A stretch of 64,000 nucleotides of DNA from positions 24,464,001-24,528,000 of the forward strand of contig NC_051854.1 of assembly GCF_905115235.1 (NCBI RefSeq), in the 5' to 3' direction. This DNA is from Hermetia illucens (Eukaryota > Arthropoda > Insecta > Diptera > Stratiomyidae). Shown one piece after another: positions 46,050 through 56,894 of the stretch. The number at the start of each line of letters is the position of its first letter. Position 1 is the stretch's first letter. The position numbers and the translations under genes were made by a program. The notes under the pieces are model-generated. The model saw nothing but the letters and a program-made list of their open reading frames with translations, was not told the DNA's origin and did not search any database.

Positions 46050-47246
46050 TTGATTTTAATGTATGCATGCATGAAACTTCACGCCCCTACAGAGGAGACT
46101 GCAGAGTCGAAGAAGGATACCTTCTACGAGACAGTAGAACGAACCCTCGAAGCCTGTCCCAGATATGATATCAAAATCATACTTGGGGATTTTAACAGCC
46201 AAGTAGAGAAGGAGCCCGTATTCAGGCGATACGTTGGCTCCCATATCTTACACGAAAAAACAAATGATAACGGACTGCGGACTATTCAATTAGCAGGGCC
46301 ACACGAAACAGTTGTTGGAAGTACGTGGTTTGCGCGGAAAGCGGTCCACAAACATACGTGGGCCTCTCCAGACGGGACCACTTTCAACCAAATTGACCAC
46401 GTGTTGATCGAACGCCGCCACCTCTCAGCCTTGATGAATGTCAGAACATATAGGGGGGCCAATATAGACTCGGATCACTATCTCGTTGACATGGTGCTTC
46501 GAGCTCGAATAACAATACCACCTAGAATCCCCTCTGACAATCAGGTGATTGTGAACACTGAAGCCATCCACAACACAACCCTCCGCGACACCTATAAGAG
46601 GGAAATGGATGCCGCAATAACCGTAGTCAACAGAGGACCTGGAGATGAAGCATCAACAAATGATTTTCACAATCACCTGAAGAACGTTCTCATGGATACG
46701 GCTTCAAACATACTTGACCCCAGCCGCAAAAGGAGTCGGAACGGCTGGTTTGACGATGAATGTAAGCTAGCAACGGAACGGAAGGATGCCGCATACCGAG
46801 TAATGTTGCATTCTCAAAGAACGCGGGCACACGCAGAGACTTATCACGAACTCCGTCGAGTGGAGAAGCGACTTCACAGACGGAAAAAGGAAGCCTGGGA
46901 GAACCAACAAGTCTATGAACTAGAAAAGTACAGGGAGCAACCGCACCAGGCGCGGAAGTTTTACCAACAAGTCAACAGGATGAAGCCTTATACACCTCGA
47001 TGCTCATCAGGCCGCGACAAAGAGGGAAATCTGATTTCCGACAGAATGGGCATATTAGAGCGATGGGTTGAGTACTTTGATGAACTACTGAACAACCAGA
47101 ACATCGGCAAGTTGGAGGTTCCGCCAACTGAAAACGACGGACAAATACTGCCACCACCAAGTTTAGGAGAAACAGTCTGTGCAATTCATCGGCTAAAAAA
47201 TCATAAGTCGCCAGGAGCCGATGGAATTACAGCCGAATTGGTTTAA
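46050..47246 (+). pseudogene. Endonuclease and RT lead of the RTE element
   Basis: Open frame of 398 residues, the longest in the window. The APE-type endonuclease occupies about residues 1-150 (GDFNSQ, DHYLVD), followed by a lysine/arginine-rich linker (RRVEKRLHRRKKEAW at about 270-284) and the first RT block near the end. The true start of the element's protein is missing; the first few codons are host LINE sequence. It stops at a premature TAA (47244-47246), after which the same frame continues YGGDQLHQMVHQ, so the stop is a point change. Confidence 0.85.
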
Positions 47247-48732
47247 TATGGAGGCGACCAGTTACACCAAATGGTTCATCAACTTGTGCTCAAGGTATGG
47301 GACAGCGAATCAATGCCTGACGATTGGCAACGAGGCATTATCTGTCTCATACATAAAAAGGGAGATATCACACAGTGCAGCAATTATAGAGGTATCACGT
47401 TACTGAGTACCATTTATAAGATATTCTCCACTATCGTGCTAGGGCGGATAGCCCCATACGCCCAGAACATCATTGGCCCATACCAAAGAGGCTTCACTCC
47501 AGGCAAATCAGCAACAGATCAGATTTTCTCTCTGCGGCAAGCGATGGAAAAACTGTTGGAATATGAACAACAGTTGCACCATCTGTTCATCGACTTTAAA
47601 GTCGCCTATGATAGCATAGCCAGGGTAAAACTGTACACGGCCATGAGAAAATTCGGTATCCCGACGAAATTAATAAGACTGACTAGGCTGACCCTGACCA
47701 ATGTGCAAGACCAGATAAAAGCAGCAGGATCACTCTCAAGACCATTCGACATCAACAACGGTCTACGACAAGGGGATGCGCTATCATGCGTCCTCTTTAA
47801 CTTGGCCCTCGAGAAAGTGATCCGTGATGCTGAGGTAAATAGGTACGATCCTCTTCAAGTCCACTCAACTACTGGCCTATGCTGACGATATCGACATCAT
47901 GGGAAGAACCACCCGAGATGTACAAACTGCCTTCATACAGATCGAGCAGGCGGCAATTGGCGCGAGATCTTGGGCTGCACATCAATGAAGGCAATACCAA
48001 ATATATGGTGGCAACGTCAGAACCGAAGACGAATCAACCAACAACATCAAACCGCACTGGTCAAACACGAAGAAGAATAAGGATAGGAGAATACAACTTT
48101 GAGACCGTTGACAATTTCTCCTATCTAGGGTCGAAAATCACAACCGATAACAACTACGATGATGAAATCCGCGCACGGTTGTTGTCAGCCAACAGAGCCT
48201 ACTTCAGCTTACAAAGACTGTTCCGCTCGAAACGTCTCACCATAGGGTCAAAGCTCTTACTGTACAAGACTATGATCTTGCCAGTCCTCATGTATTCCTC
48301 GGAAACTTGGGTTCTTAGCAAGAAAAATTGCAAACTCTTGGCCGCGTTCGATTGAAAAATCCTCCGAAGAATTTTTGGCCTCCTACATGAGGATGGACGA
48401 TTCCGTAGCCTACACAATGACGAAATCTATGAGCGATACCATGACCGTCCGGTTGTGGATAAAATCCGGCTCAATTGGTTACGGTGGGCGGGTCACTTAA
48501 TCCGTATGGATGAGGATGATCCCACCCGGAAAGTCTATAAGGGCAATATCTATGGTAGAAAAAGAAGACGAGGCAGACCCTGCTTAAGATGGAGCGATGG
48601 CGTGGGTCAGGACGCCAGACAGCTTTTAGGGATATCGAATTGGTGGACCTCGGCGCAAAACTGGGATGTCTGGAGTTCCTTATTAAGGCAGACCTAGACC
48701 GGATACCGGTTGTTGCGCCGTTGATGATGATG
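46075..48732 (+). mobile_element. RTE-clade LINE, longest copy (endonuclease plus RT)
   Basis: 5'-truncated within the endonuclease lead (KLHAPTEETAESKKDTFYE) but otherwise nearly complete. Endonuclease: IILGDFNSQVEKE (46165-46210), HKHTWASPDGTTFNQIDHVL, RGANIDSDHYLVDM. RT lead HRLKNHKSPGADGITAEL (47186-47240); fingers FTPGKSATDQIFSLRQAMEK; motif A LFIDFKVAYDSI; NNGLRQGDALSCVLFNLALE; catalytic AYADDIDIMGRT (47877-47912); C-terminus RLNWLRWAGHLIRMDEDDPT. Only about three or four breaks: a TAA at 47244 where the copy at 55518 has AAA, frame changes around 47840-47980 and a stop near 48353. The 3' end is (gat)n. A possible 8-bp duplication, atgcatga, flanks it (46067-46074, 48733-48740). Confidence 0.9.
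47271..48355 (+). pseudogene. Reverse transcriptase core of the RTE element
   Basis: Two overlapping open frames (47271-47885 and 47879-48355) that belong to one RT. The first holds the fingers and motifs A and B; the YADD box at about 47880 is in a different frame from both neighbours, so two small indels flank it. The second holds NTKYMVATSEPKTNQ, NFSYLGSKITTDNNYDDEIR and the thumb LPVLMYSSETWVLSKKN. Both regions are otherwise well preserved, which suggests a moderate age. Confidence 0.82.
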
Positions 48733-49449
48733 ATGCATGATCGGATGGCCGAGACTGAATTTGGCGCATTCAAAGGATCGGTTGTCTAATTATTAACGGA
48801 ACAATTAGTACTACGCCGATAACGACACTCGAATCAGCTGACGATCCATATAGGCTCGACGCCACTAACACGTGGATAGATGACCAATCATTCGATCATG
48901 GAAAAACCTTGGCAACTATCAGATGATTCTGATGCTCGCCGATCACATGATTTCCAGATTTATCTTTAAAAAGACATATTCCGGCGTAATCACCAAAAGA
49001 GAAAAATATTCAATAAATGGCCACGGTTTTTTGGGGATTGCAAATATCGACAAATAAGTTATGAAAAATGAAACGGGCGCAGGGGCGTTCGCGAAAAATT
49101 CGATTATAGAACTGGCGGGACCTCTCGGAAAAATGTCCAAAATATTGCAAGCGGAGATATACCCCATTTTATTGGCAGTAGAACAATGTTTGCGCCGAAA
49201 ATATGACGTGACGTGACCACTCGAATCTGACATGACATATCCAGTTTGTGTGGAGTTGCCACCAGGTACTGCTGAAACTTGCCGGACTGATCGAAACATT
49301 CCTAACGTGGGTGGCGGAGCACTCAAACATCGCTGGCAATGAGAAAGCTGACAGACAGGCGCGCCAAGGGTCTGGTTCCACAATGGTGAGGCCAGAGCCA
49401 GCGAGCCGTCCAATATCAAGTCTTCTCTGAAGGTTGAAATTGCAGGTAT

Positions 49450-49780
49450 TCACGCAAGCAAATAGAAAAATTTGAACTCTTGCTAGCAGGCGAAAATCTT
49501 TGTGAAAGAACTGGAGGCCGCTAGAACGGCATTTTTAGCGTATTAGTCTATTATAGTATGGGTTAGTGTGAAAAGTTTAGTATGGGTTTTAACGAGACAC
49601 TGAAAGACAAAATGAAAAACATTGGGGTAAAGGTCTCGACTATATACAATCAATGAGAGGCCTCGTTAGATCTTAGATAAAGATACCTCCCTCGATAAGG
49701 TTTTTTTTAACTAAGAATCTGCACACTCTTTGCCTCTAGAGAAGGTTTACAGATCTGCAACGACCTGCAAAAACAGGGCG
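49450..49780. other. Unassigned spacer
   Basis: Nothing recognised. Confidence 0.4.
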
Positions 49781-49781
49781 G

Positions 49782-50079
49782 TCGATGCGCCAGTTAATAA
49801 TAATAATCGTTGGTGCAACAATCCATACTGGATCAGGGCCTTGAAGTATGTTAGAGCACTTCGTTCAAGACCGTAACGGTACGCTACAGTACACTGTAGG
49901 AGGCAGCATTGCGTTCACCCGAGATTATTACCCTGATCTGACTCAGGTACTCATTCACAGCTGAGTCGTCAAATCACGATCCAAATCCTACTGCCATCAG
50001 TGAGATTTTAACCGCGAGCTTCCGTATGACAGCCTTATGCTCTAACCACTCAGATATCCAGACACTCAATGGACCAGTT
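49782..50079 (-). mobile_element. tRNA-derived SINE, copy 3 (full length)
   Basis: Body 49796-50065, antisense. Minus strand starts GTGTCTGGATATCTGAGTGG with box A (TATCTGAGTGG, 50056-50046) and box B (GGTTAAAATCT, 50013-50003), then the family body and an (ATT)n 3' tail. Imperfect 14-bp duplications flank it: tcgatgcgccagtt (49782-49795) and tcaatggaccagtt (50066-50079), 11 of 14 matching. The diverged duplications and boxes suggest an older insertion than copy 2. Confidence 0.85.
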
Positions 50080-50178
50080 GCTGCTCCAAATTAGCGTGCC
50101 CCGCCATCAAGTAAATGTGGGACTCAAGAGTACTCAATCCTTAAACGAAAAAGGTTTAATATTAAGTGCTGCTTCTTT

Positions 50179-50184
50179 TTTATT
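50179..50184 (-). terminator. Possible polyadenylation signal of PGRP gene 4
   Basis: AATAAA on the minus strand, 124 bp beyond the stop of the gene at 50308-50974. It is further away than in the other three genes, so a weaker signal nearer the stop could be used instead. Confidence 0.45.
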
Positions 50185-50307
50185 TACATAACAGTATCAC
50201 AGTCAGGTATTCACATAAACTAAGTAGGATTTCAAGTCTAGAATTCAAATCGCAGCTGTTAATAATTTTGGTTTTTTCAAATTCAGCAACTTTTACAATC
50301 GAGCCAA

Positions 50308-50974
50308 TCAAGGTTTAGAGGTCCAATGTGACCAGGTCTTAATCTCAGCATACAATTTGTTACCAGGGCAGCTTGTGGAGGTGGCTTGCCTGTGTCCAAT
50401 TAACTTATAGTCCTTAGAAAGTTTTCCAGCGGAAATAGCGGAAGCAATAAAGTTTTTGGCAGCCGCAATCATTTCATCTGGAGGACTGCTTTCTATGAAA
50501 ATGTAAAACTAAATTACAAGTTACTGTTCAGTCGGTCAAAACTCACTCATAAAGTTTCCGATAAGGACAAGTCCAATACTTCTGCTGTTGTAACCTGGAG
50601 CATGAGCTCCAACAACATTGTAACCACGACCTTCGTAAATGTTGCCATCGCCACCAACTGCGAAACTGTATCCAATATCTTTCCAGCCATTGCTTTTCAT
50701 GTGATAATTCTGTATGGATCTCATAGCTGCCTTACAGGGATCAGTGGTAGTACAAACCCCAGGCGAGTCAGTGTGGTGAATAACAACATAACGAATGACT
50801 CCAGAGAATTTTGTAGATCCTTTCGATGACTTAGCACCCCATTGAGAACGGCTTATAAAACTACCAAAAACTCCTTGAAGAAGGACTATAACGCAGTGTG
50901 AAGGTCAGCGGCATATAAAGGTAATCAAATAGAAACTTACCTGCCAAAATTACGACCAGAGCAATGAAATTCAT
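50308..50974 (-). CDS. PGRP-SC: PGRP-SC-type peptidoglycan amidase, gene 4 (diverged paralogue)
   Basis: Exons 50974-50941, 50885-50547 and 50492-50308 (34, 339, 185 nt), GT-AG introns of 55 and 54 bp, TGA stop; 185 residues. Signal peptide MNFIALVVILAVLLQGVFG. Domain blocks: SRSQWGAKSSKGSTKFSG, VIHHTDSPGVCTTTDPCK, GWKDIGYSFAVGGDG, YEGRGYNVVGAHAPGYN, IGHRQATSTSCPG. The five amidase residues (His48, Tyr84, His158, Thr164, Cys166) are kept, so it should be catalytic. It is the most diverged of the four, with changes concentrated in the N-terminal loop (AKSSKGS) and in KSSPPDEM after the second intron. These could alter substrate preference, though that is inference. Confidence 0.96.
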
Positions 50975-51035
50975 CTCGAACACATGAATTTATCGAATTT
51001 GTCAGATCATGTGGAAACTTTAGGAAAAAATTCTC

Positions 51036-51068
51036 TTTATATAGTCGGAACTATTGCGCACGACCCTC
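51036..51068 (-). promoter_or_regulatory. Core promoter of PGRP gene 4
   Basis: TATATAAA at 51043-51036, 69 bp before the ATG, with the cluster block tgcgcacgaccctc (+ strand, 51055-51068) starting 12 bp upstream of the TATA box. Confidence 0.65.
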
Positions 51069-51106
51069 AACAATGTCGTACTTACCCAAGAACCCGGAAT
51101 TCACAC

Positions 51107-51132
51107 TTATCTCCCACGTTATCGGAAATTCC
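51107..51132 (-). promoter_or_regulatory. Closely spaced GATA and kappaB-like sites before PGRP gene 4
   Basis: AGATAA (minus, 51112-51107) lies 11 bp from GGAATTTCC (minus, 51132-51124), a palindromic kappaB-like sequence. Neighbouring GATA and kappaB sites are a known feature of fly immune promoters. Short motifs occur by chance, so this is a suggestion only. Confidence 0.35.
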
Positions 51133-51139
51133 GAAACCT

Positions 51140-52395
51140 GCGTTAGGAATCCGGAATGACATGGTATCCGAAAACAATGAACATGATTGAAAAATTTTTA
51201 AAAGCGAGTTCGGGCGTATATTCTTCTTTTGTTCATATCATTTGTCGAACATTTCGAAAATGACATGATCAACGATAAAATTCAAAACCTGCTTTTATTT
51301 GCGTGTTATAAGTACATAAATATCCACCTACTACTCTCTAGTCAATTCCTGGCGTCAATATTTCGATTTTTGATGAACATAAATTCGCTGAATTGGATAC
51401 TCTTTTTTAACACGTTCCGAGCATTGAGTAAGAAGCTATCCTATTCACAAGTCGGTCTATTGACCTGTGTATCAAACTATCTATGAGTTTAAAGAACTAA
51501 GTACAATTACTTATGTATCCCTCCCTGAAGATCAAATATGTTCTTATATATAACTTGGAAATAAGCACAACCTCCGCATTTGAGGAAATTTCAACAAAAA
51601 AGGCTGGCACTATCATACGGAACTGTACTGGACGGCCCGCAGTCGAAGTGTTAAACTTATAAATATATTATTATTATAAATATATCCACAGTCAAAATAC
51701 GGAACTAAATGCTTGAACAAGTTGAAGGCTGTATCTTCTCGAATAAATAAAATTTGGTTGATCCAATTTTCTAAATGAACTTGGCAGACAGATAGGATTT
51801 ATCAGATATAGGAAAGTTTACCAAAGTAGGATTCAGCGGCCTTTTGCGGACAAGAAAATGAATCTGAATGAAACTATAAAAGGCATTGCGGCATATTCTA
51901 AAAATAGTAGAATATTGTCCATAATCCGACATTACCGTAACTTTATTTCTCTTCCCAATGATATCTCCGACGTGATTCAGTATTAAAACACCCTCCAGCT
52001 TAAAGTTTTTAGAAATAGATAGTCTCCGCAGTCCTCGTACCTCACTGAAGAAATACGCAACTCCGACAGATCAATTCATCGAGGAATTGTCTATACCTTC
52101 ACAAACGGCTCTCAAACATCGTGTTGAACCTTTGGTACGTTCAGAGAAATCAGGAACTCTTGTTCTCACCTGGACAAAACAACCAAATGAACCCAAATCC
52201 TAACATAACCCTGGCAAAATACTTGTTCCAACCACCCCATCACACCCTACACGTACGATCTTTCCACTGCACCCAATCTAGAAAAACCTCTCCATACAAC
52301 CCTTCAGAAGAATTCCCAACCCTTCCATTTTGTCGCAACAAATATTGTCACGGTGCGCAGGACTGGCTCTTCGCCCAAATTAGCTTACAATCTGC
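51140..52395. other. Unassigned upstream region of PGRP gene 4
   Basis: AT-rich; no domain seen. The + frames at 51229-51486 and 52121-52399 have no recognised family. Confidence 0.4.
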
Positions 52396-52399
52396 CTGA

Positions 52400-53640
52400 G
52401 TCAACAATGCTCGTATAAGCATTACAAACATTCAACAAACGCATATGTTCAACTATTTGCAAATCAGCTCCCCCCCTCCATCCTCCCCGCTCCCTCGACC
52501 AACAATTTCAACAGATTCAAAAGCCCGAACAGCAAATTTCAATATTCCTTGCAATAAATCGACAACAAGAAAAGTATCCAAAGTAAGTCAGGAAAAATTT
52601 CCTAGCCTCATTTTTAGCGCAGATCCACCAACTACGAAATCGACACTTTGCCCCTCAGGAGATCATGGACGAACTCATCCTCTAGCAGTTACTGAGACAA
52701 CTAACGTCGCCCCGTGCATCCCGTCGAAATGTTACACCACTTTTGCTCTTAGTCACCTTCTCTCTCAGATTCCAATAATCCACATGTCTCAAAGGCCAGA
52801 ACGATGTTTCACTGTGTAGTGAAATTCAAAACGGAAATGGGAGATAATCCCATCTGCATCAACTACGGATCAAGCACGCATAGGTCGAGTTATGGCAATT
52901 GCCCGATGCCCGATCCAAGCCGTCTCCAAAATGTTCAGTAGCCAATTTGCGGCACAACTCAGTTTCTCCCTCCCCACCTACAGGTGCTCAGGGGTGGCGG
53001 TGAGGAAGACGGGGCGGCAACCCTGTCGGCCAAACCAAAACCAAGTGGCCGAGGAGAAACTCAATTGTGGTGGCACCGGGAGACGCTGTACCCACTTTGG
53101 CTTGCCGGCCGTGATGTTGTAGGCGAATGCTCCAAAGGCCTAATCAGGGCGATCAGACCCGAGTCTGCACGGGCACTCATCTGAAGTGGCAATTGGTCAC
53201 GAAACCTCACCAGGGGTATACTGGTACCATAGGAACCGATATAGCCCGTGGACTCTCATACTTTGGGTGAACTCCCGTTGTATATGAGTACAGCTCGGTT
53301 ATTTGCGATTGGCCCCCTAGTGGGAGCTTCATGGGGGTTGTTGGTTATGCTCAAGCGAGAAGAGACCTTCGGGCCTCGGCGTGGTGTTGCGTTTCAACAT
53401 GGGTGCCGTACTTCTTAGTTCGGTAGAGATTTAGGTAGGTCTTGCATCCACCAATACGAATGCTAAGCCACGCACATCAATCCGTGTCTTAAGAAGCCAG
53501 TGGATTAAGTCGTCCAGACAGGTACTCACGTAAAACCCTCAAGGACTCCCCACTTACAACCCCCTTTCTTCACCAATGGAGAAACGCTTAACGTTACTGT
53601 TTTTCCTCTGTCAAGTCTCCCCGGACATTGGCTGCTAAGG
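52400..53640 (+). other. C-rich unassigned block before a Jockey-like relic
   Basis: The + strand is markedly C-rich and gives a Pro/Ser/Thr-rich open frame at 52445-52819 (SSPPPSSPLPRPTIST...). 52980-53540 is GC-richer and looks like an untranslated leader. Both might be the ORF1 and 5' region of LINEs, but no diagnostic motif is present. Confidence 0.3.
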
Positions 53641-54420
53641 TTTACTGCTGAATACCAATAAAGCAGAGAGAAGCGACATGAATTAACCAACTTCCTCTCC
53701 ACACACAAACCAGACTTCCTCCTCCATAGCGAAAACAAACTTAATCCCAGACATAAATTTTATATCCCCAATTATACCACATTCCGCTCCAATTGACATT
53801 GTCCTGAAAATCCCTAGACCAAACCCTCTCAGTAACCTACATCAAACGTTCCTCCCTCGAATGACTACCTCAAGCACCAAAAGTAATTCATGGTACAATG
53901 CCGCCATGAACCCGAACAGCAATAAATACGGCTAAAACTCCCTTTGTCCCCAACTAACCCTCCTTCCTACGAACCGACCGTCTTTTCACCATCCGAACAT
54001 ACTATCCTACAATAATCTCTTCCTGGTATACAATAACCTTTTCATTCTTCTAGACCTAACAACCATCTCACGTCTCAAGGTCCTCGATGGTGTAGTGCTC
54101 CTCATTAACACTTCAGAAGGGCCCAACGCAAGCCACTTCCTAACTACGCTACCATAAACCTCCCCACTTATCCTGTCCCATCCCAGATTGTTTCAACTGT
54201 GCAAAAGTACAAAGAGATTAATCAAGATGTTTCTTGCCGTACCATCCCTTCAAGATCCCTAAACTACCTAGGATTAAACACCCTCCCTCACCAGACACAT
54301 AACCTCATCAAAGAGGAAGGCACCCTGCGTCGACAGCACCGCCGTGACATATACTCCTCCTTGTTGAGCCACCTCATATCGGATCCAAAATCCATTCCCT
54401 AGATGTCAAGCACATCAGTG
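53640..54420 (+). mobile_element. Jockey-group LINE, endonuclease fragment
   Basis: REKRHELTNFLSTHKPDFLL then HSENKLNPRHKFYIPNYTTF (about 53650-53770) matches the first endonuclease block of Jockey/CR1-type elements ('HELT-FL---KPDI-LLSET-LNPRHKF-IPNY'). LNTLPHQTHNLIKEEGTLRR (about 54268-54327) fits the pre-RT linker. Between them similarity is faint. Ends near the 5' end of the next RTE copy. Confidence 0.6.
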
Positions 54421-54649
54421 TTCAACATGCATATAACTATGATGTACATGTTGCCACCTAACCAAACCCCAATCAGCTAACTCGCTTTCGCGGAACATCC
54501 CTCCCAAAGACTATCCAAATAGCATTGCCAGGACCCTTCTTACAGCCACCGTACCACACTCTATTCTGCCGAGTCTCCAGCGCCTAACAACGGAACAAAT
54601 TGTACCAATTGGTCCCACACGGAAAATTGACGCTACAAAACCACAAAAA

Positions 54650-56865
54650 GAGCCTCGGACAGGATAGACTTTACGACGACGAACCCGGCAACGAAAACGA
54701 CCGAATGCTGCTCAGTAAATAGCCAATACCCTGCCCCAATATAAGGCTGATGTAACAGCGTTCCAAGAGATGCGCTGGACAAGGACCGGTTTACAGGGTT
54801 AGAGCCACTACACCATATTTTATAGCGGCCATCCATTAAACCAGAGTAGGAGTATATACCAGAGTATGTATCCGCGGATAATTCAGTTAGCAGTATCGCA
54901 GGAAATGGTTGGTTTGCGCAGAAAGCAGTCCACAAACATATATTTTCAACCAAAGTGACCACGTGTTGATTGAGCGCCGCCACCTCTCAGCCTTGATGAA
55001 TGCCAGAAAATATAGGGGGGCCAATATAAACCCGGACCACTATCTCGTTGACATAGCGCTTCGAATTACAACACCGTATAGAATCCCCTCTGACAACCAG
55101 GTGAGAATGAATGCCGAAGCCATCCACAACATAGCCCTCGTATCAGCTAGAGAGGGGAAATAAATGGGCTATCAGGAACCCTGGGAGAATCAAAAAGTCT
55201 GTAAACTCGAGAAGTACAGGAAACAACCGCACCAGGCACGGAAGTTTTATCAACAAGTCAGCAGGGGGAAACCTTATACATCTCATCCTGCCGAGACTAA
55301 GAGGCAAATTTGATTTTCGACAGAATGGGCACATTGGAGCGATGGGTTGCGTACTTTGATGAGCTCTGAATATCGGCGAGTTGGAGATGCCGCCACATAA
55401 AGACGACGGAAAAATGCTGCCATCACCAAGCATGGAAGAACGAGTCCGTGCAATTTGTCGTGGAAAAATCATAAATCGCCAGGAGCCAACGAAATTACGG
55501 CCGTATTGGTTAAATATGGAGGTGACAAATTACAACAAACGGTTCATCAACTTATGCTCAAGGTGTGGGACGGCGAATCAATGCCTGACGACTGGCAACG
55601 AGGCATTATCTGTCCCGTACATAAAAGGGGGATATCACGCACTGCAGCAATTAGAGAGGTATGAAGTTGCTGAGTACTATCTATAAGATATTCTTCGCTA
55701 TCTCGCTAGGTTAGATAGCCCCATACACCCAGAGCATCATCGACCCATACCAAAAAGGCTTCACTCCAAACAAATCAGCAAGAAATCAGATTTTCTATTT
55801 ACGGCCTGCGATGGAAAAACTATTAGAATATGGTCATAAGTTGCGCCATATTTTCTTTGATTGATTAAGGCAATCTATGATAGCATAGCCAGAGTAAAAT
55901 TGTACACAGCCATAGGAGAATTATAAGACTGACTAGGGTGACCCAGACAAACATGCGAGACCAGATAAAAACAGCAGGATCACTTTCGAGAGCATTCGGC
56001 ATCAACAACGGTTTAAGAGAAGGGGATGCTCTATCATGCATCCTCCTCAACTTGGCCATGGAAAAAGTGATCCGCGACGCAGATTTTAATGCAGGAAGCA
56101 TCATTCTCTTCAAGTCCGCCCAACTACTGCCCAACGCTGACGATATTGACATTATGGGAAGAACAACCCGAGATGTACAGTCTACCTTCATCCAGATCGA
56201 ATAGGCGGCGCGAGATCTTCTGCACATTGATGAAGGCAAGACGAAGTAGATGGTGGCAATCTCAGCGCCAAAATCCAAAGAACCAGCAGCAGCGAATCTC
56301 ACTGGTCAAACGAGAATAATAAAAATAAGTGACTACAACTTTGAAACCGTTCAAAATTTCTCCTATCGAGAGTCGAAAGTCACAACCGATAACATGTGTG
56401 CATGGTGTTACCAACAGAGCCTACTTCAGTTTGCAAAAACTGTTTCACTCGAATCGTCTCACCATAAGACTAAAGCTCTTACTGTACAAGATTCTGATCT
56501 TGCCGGTCTTTATGTAGAACCCAGGTCTCTGTTCTTAGCAAAAAAATTGCCAACTCTAGGCCGCGTTCGAGAGAAAAGCCTTCCGAAGAATTTTTGGCCT
56601 CCTACGTGATGATGAACGATTGCGCAGCGGGTCAGTTAATTCGTGTGGGTGAGGATGATTCAACCCGGAAAGTCTATAAAGGCTATCTATAGTAGAAAAA
56701 GAAGACGCGGCAGATGCCGGCTCAGATGGAGTGATGGCGTAGGTCAGGATGCCAGACAGCCTTGGTGTACCTTGGCGCAAACGTGGGATGTGTGGAATTC
56801 CTTGCTAAGGCAAACCTAGACTGGATACCGGTTATTGCGCCGTTGATGATGATGATGAGTTATAG
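54650..56865 (+). mobile_element. RTE-clade LINE, copy B (internally deleted)
   Basis: Same family as 46075-48732. It extends further 5' into the endonuclease lead (ADVTAFQEMRWTRTGLQG-like, 54735-54800). The endonuclease block DHVLIERRHLSALMNARKYR (54956-55015) then jumps near 55150 to the linker, skipping about 300 bp. RT lead with intact VKYGGDK (55515-55535), DALSCILLNLAMEKVIRDAD (56029-56088), NADDIDIMGRT (56135-56165), where YADD reads NADD, and the 3' end 'gcgccgttgatgatgatgatg' (56838-56858). Many frame changes make it older than the 46-kb copy. Confidence 0.85.
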
Positions 56866-56894
56866 CTGAGGGGTTCAACAGATCAGCCTCTTCT

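Larger units (their letters stand above)
44980..49445 (+). mobile_element. LOA-type LINE split by an RTE element
   Basis: Decayed LINE in two arms around the RTE copy at 46075-48732. Left arm: endonuclease CGSSNIDTRGSKLEYLLETD (45038-45100), EWRVLNDHRS and PNTPFRNPQRTHWVRYKIKL (45230-45290); RT with MNIEGAFNYTSYAAICDAA (45603-45659), GCPKRGVLYTLLWLL and VVFTRNIRWDSYTLPISSGA (45915-45975) up to RVHLDSN. Right arm: RIGCLIINGTISTTPITTLE (about 48773-48832), the RT thumb block, then RNase H with KILQAEIYPILLAVEQCL (49135-49190) and FLTWVAEHSNIAGNEKAD (49294-49350). About 70 residues expected between the arms are not seen. Confidence 0.78.
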
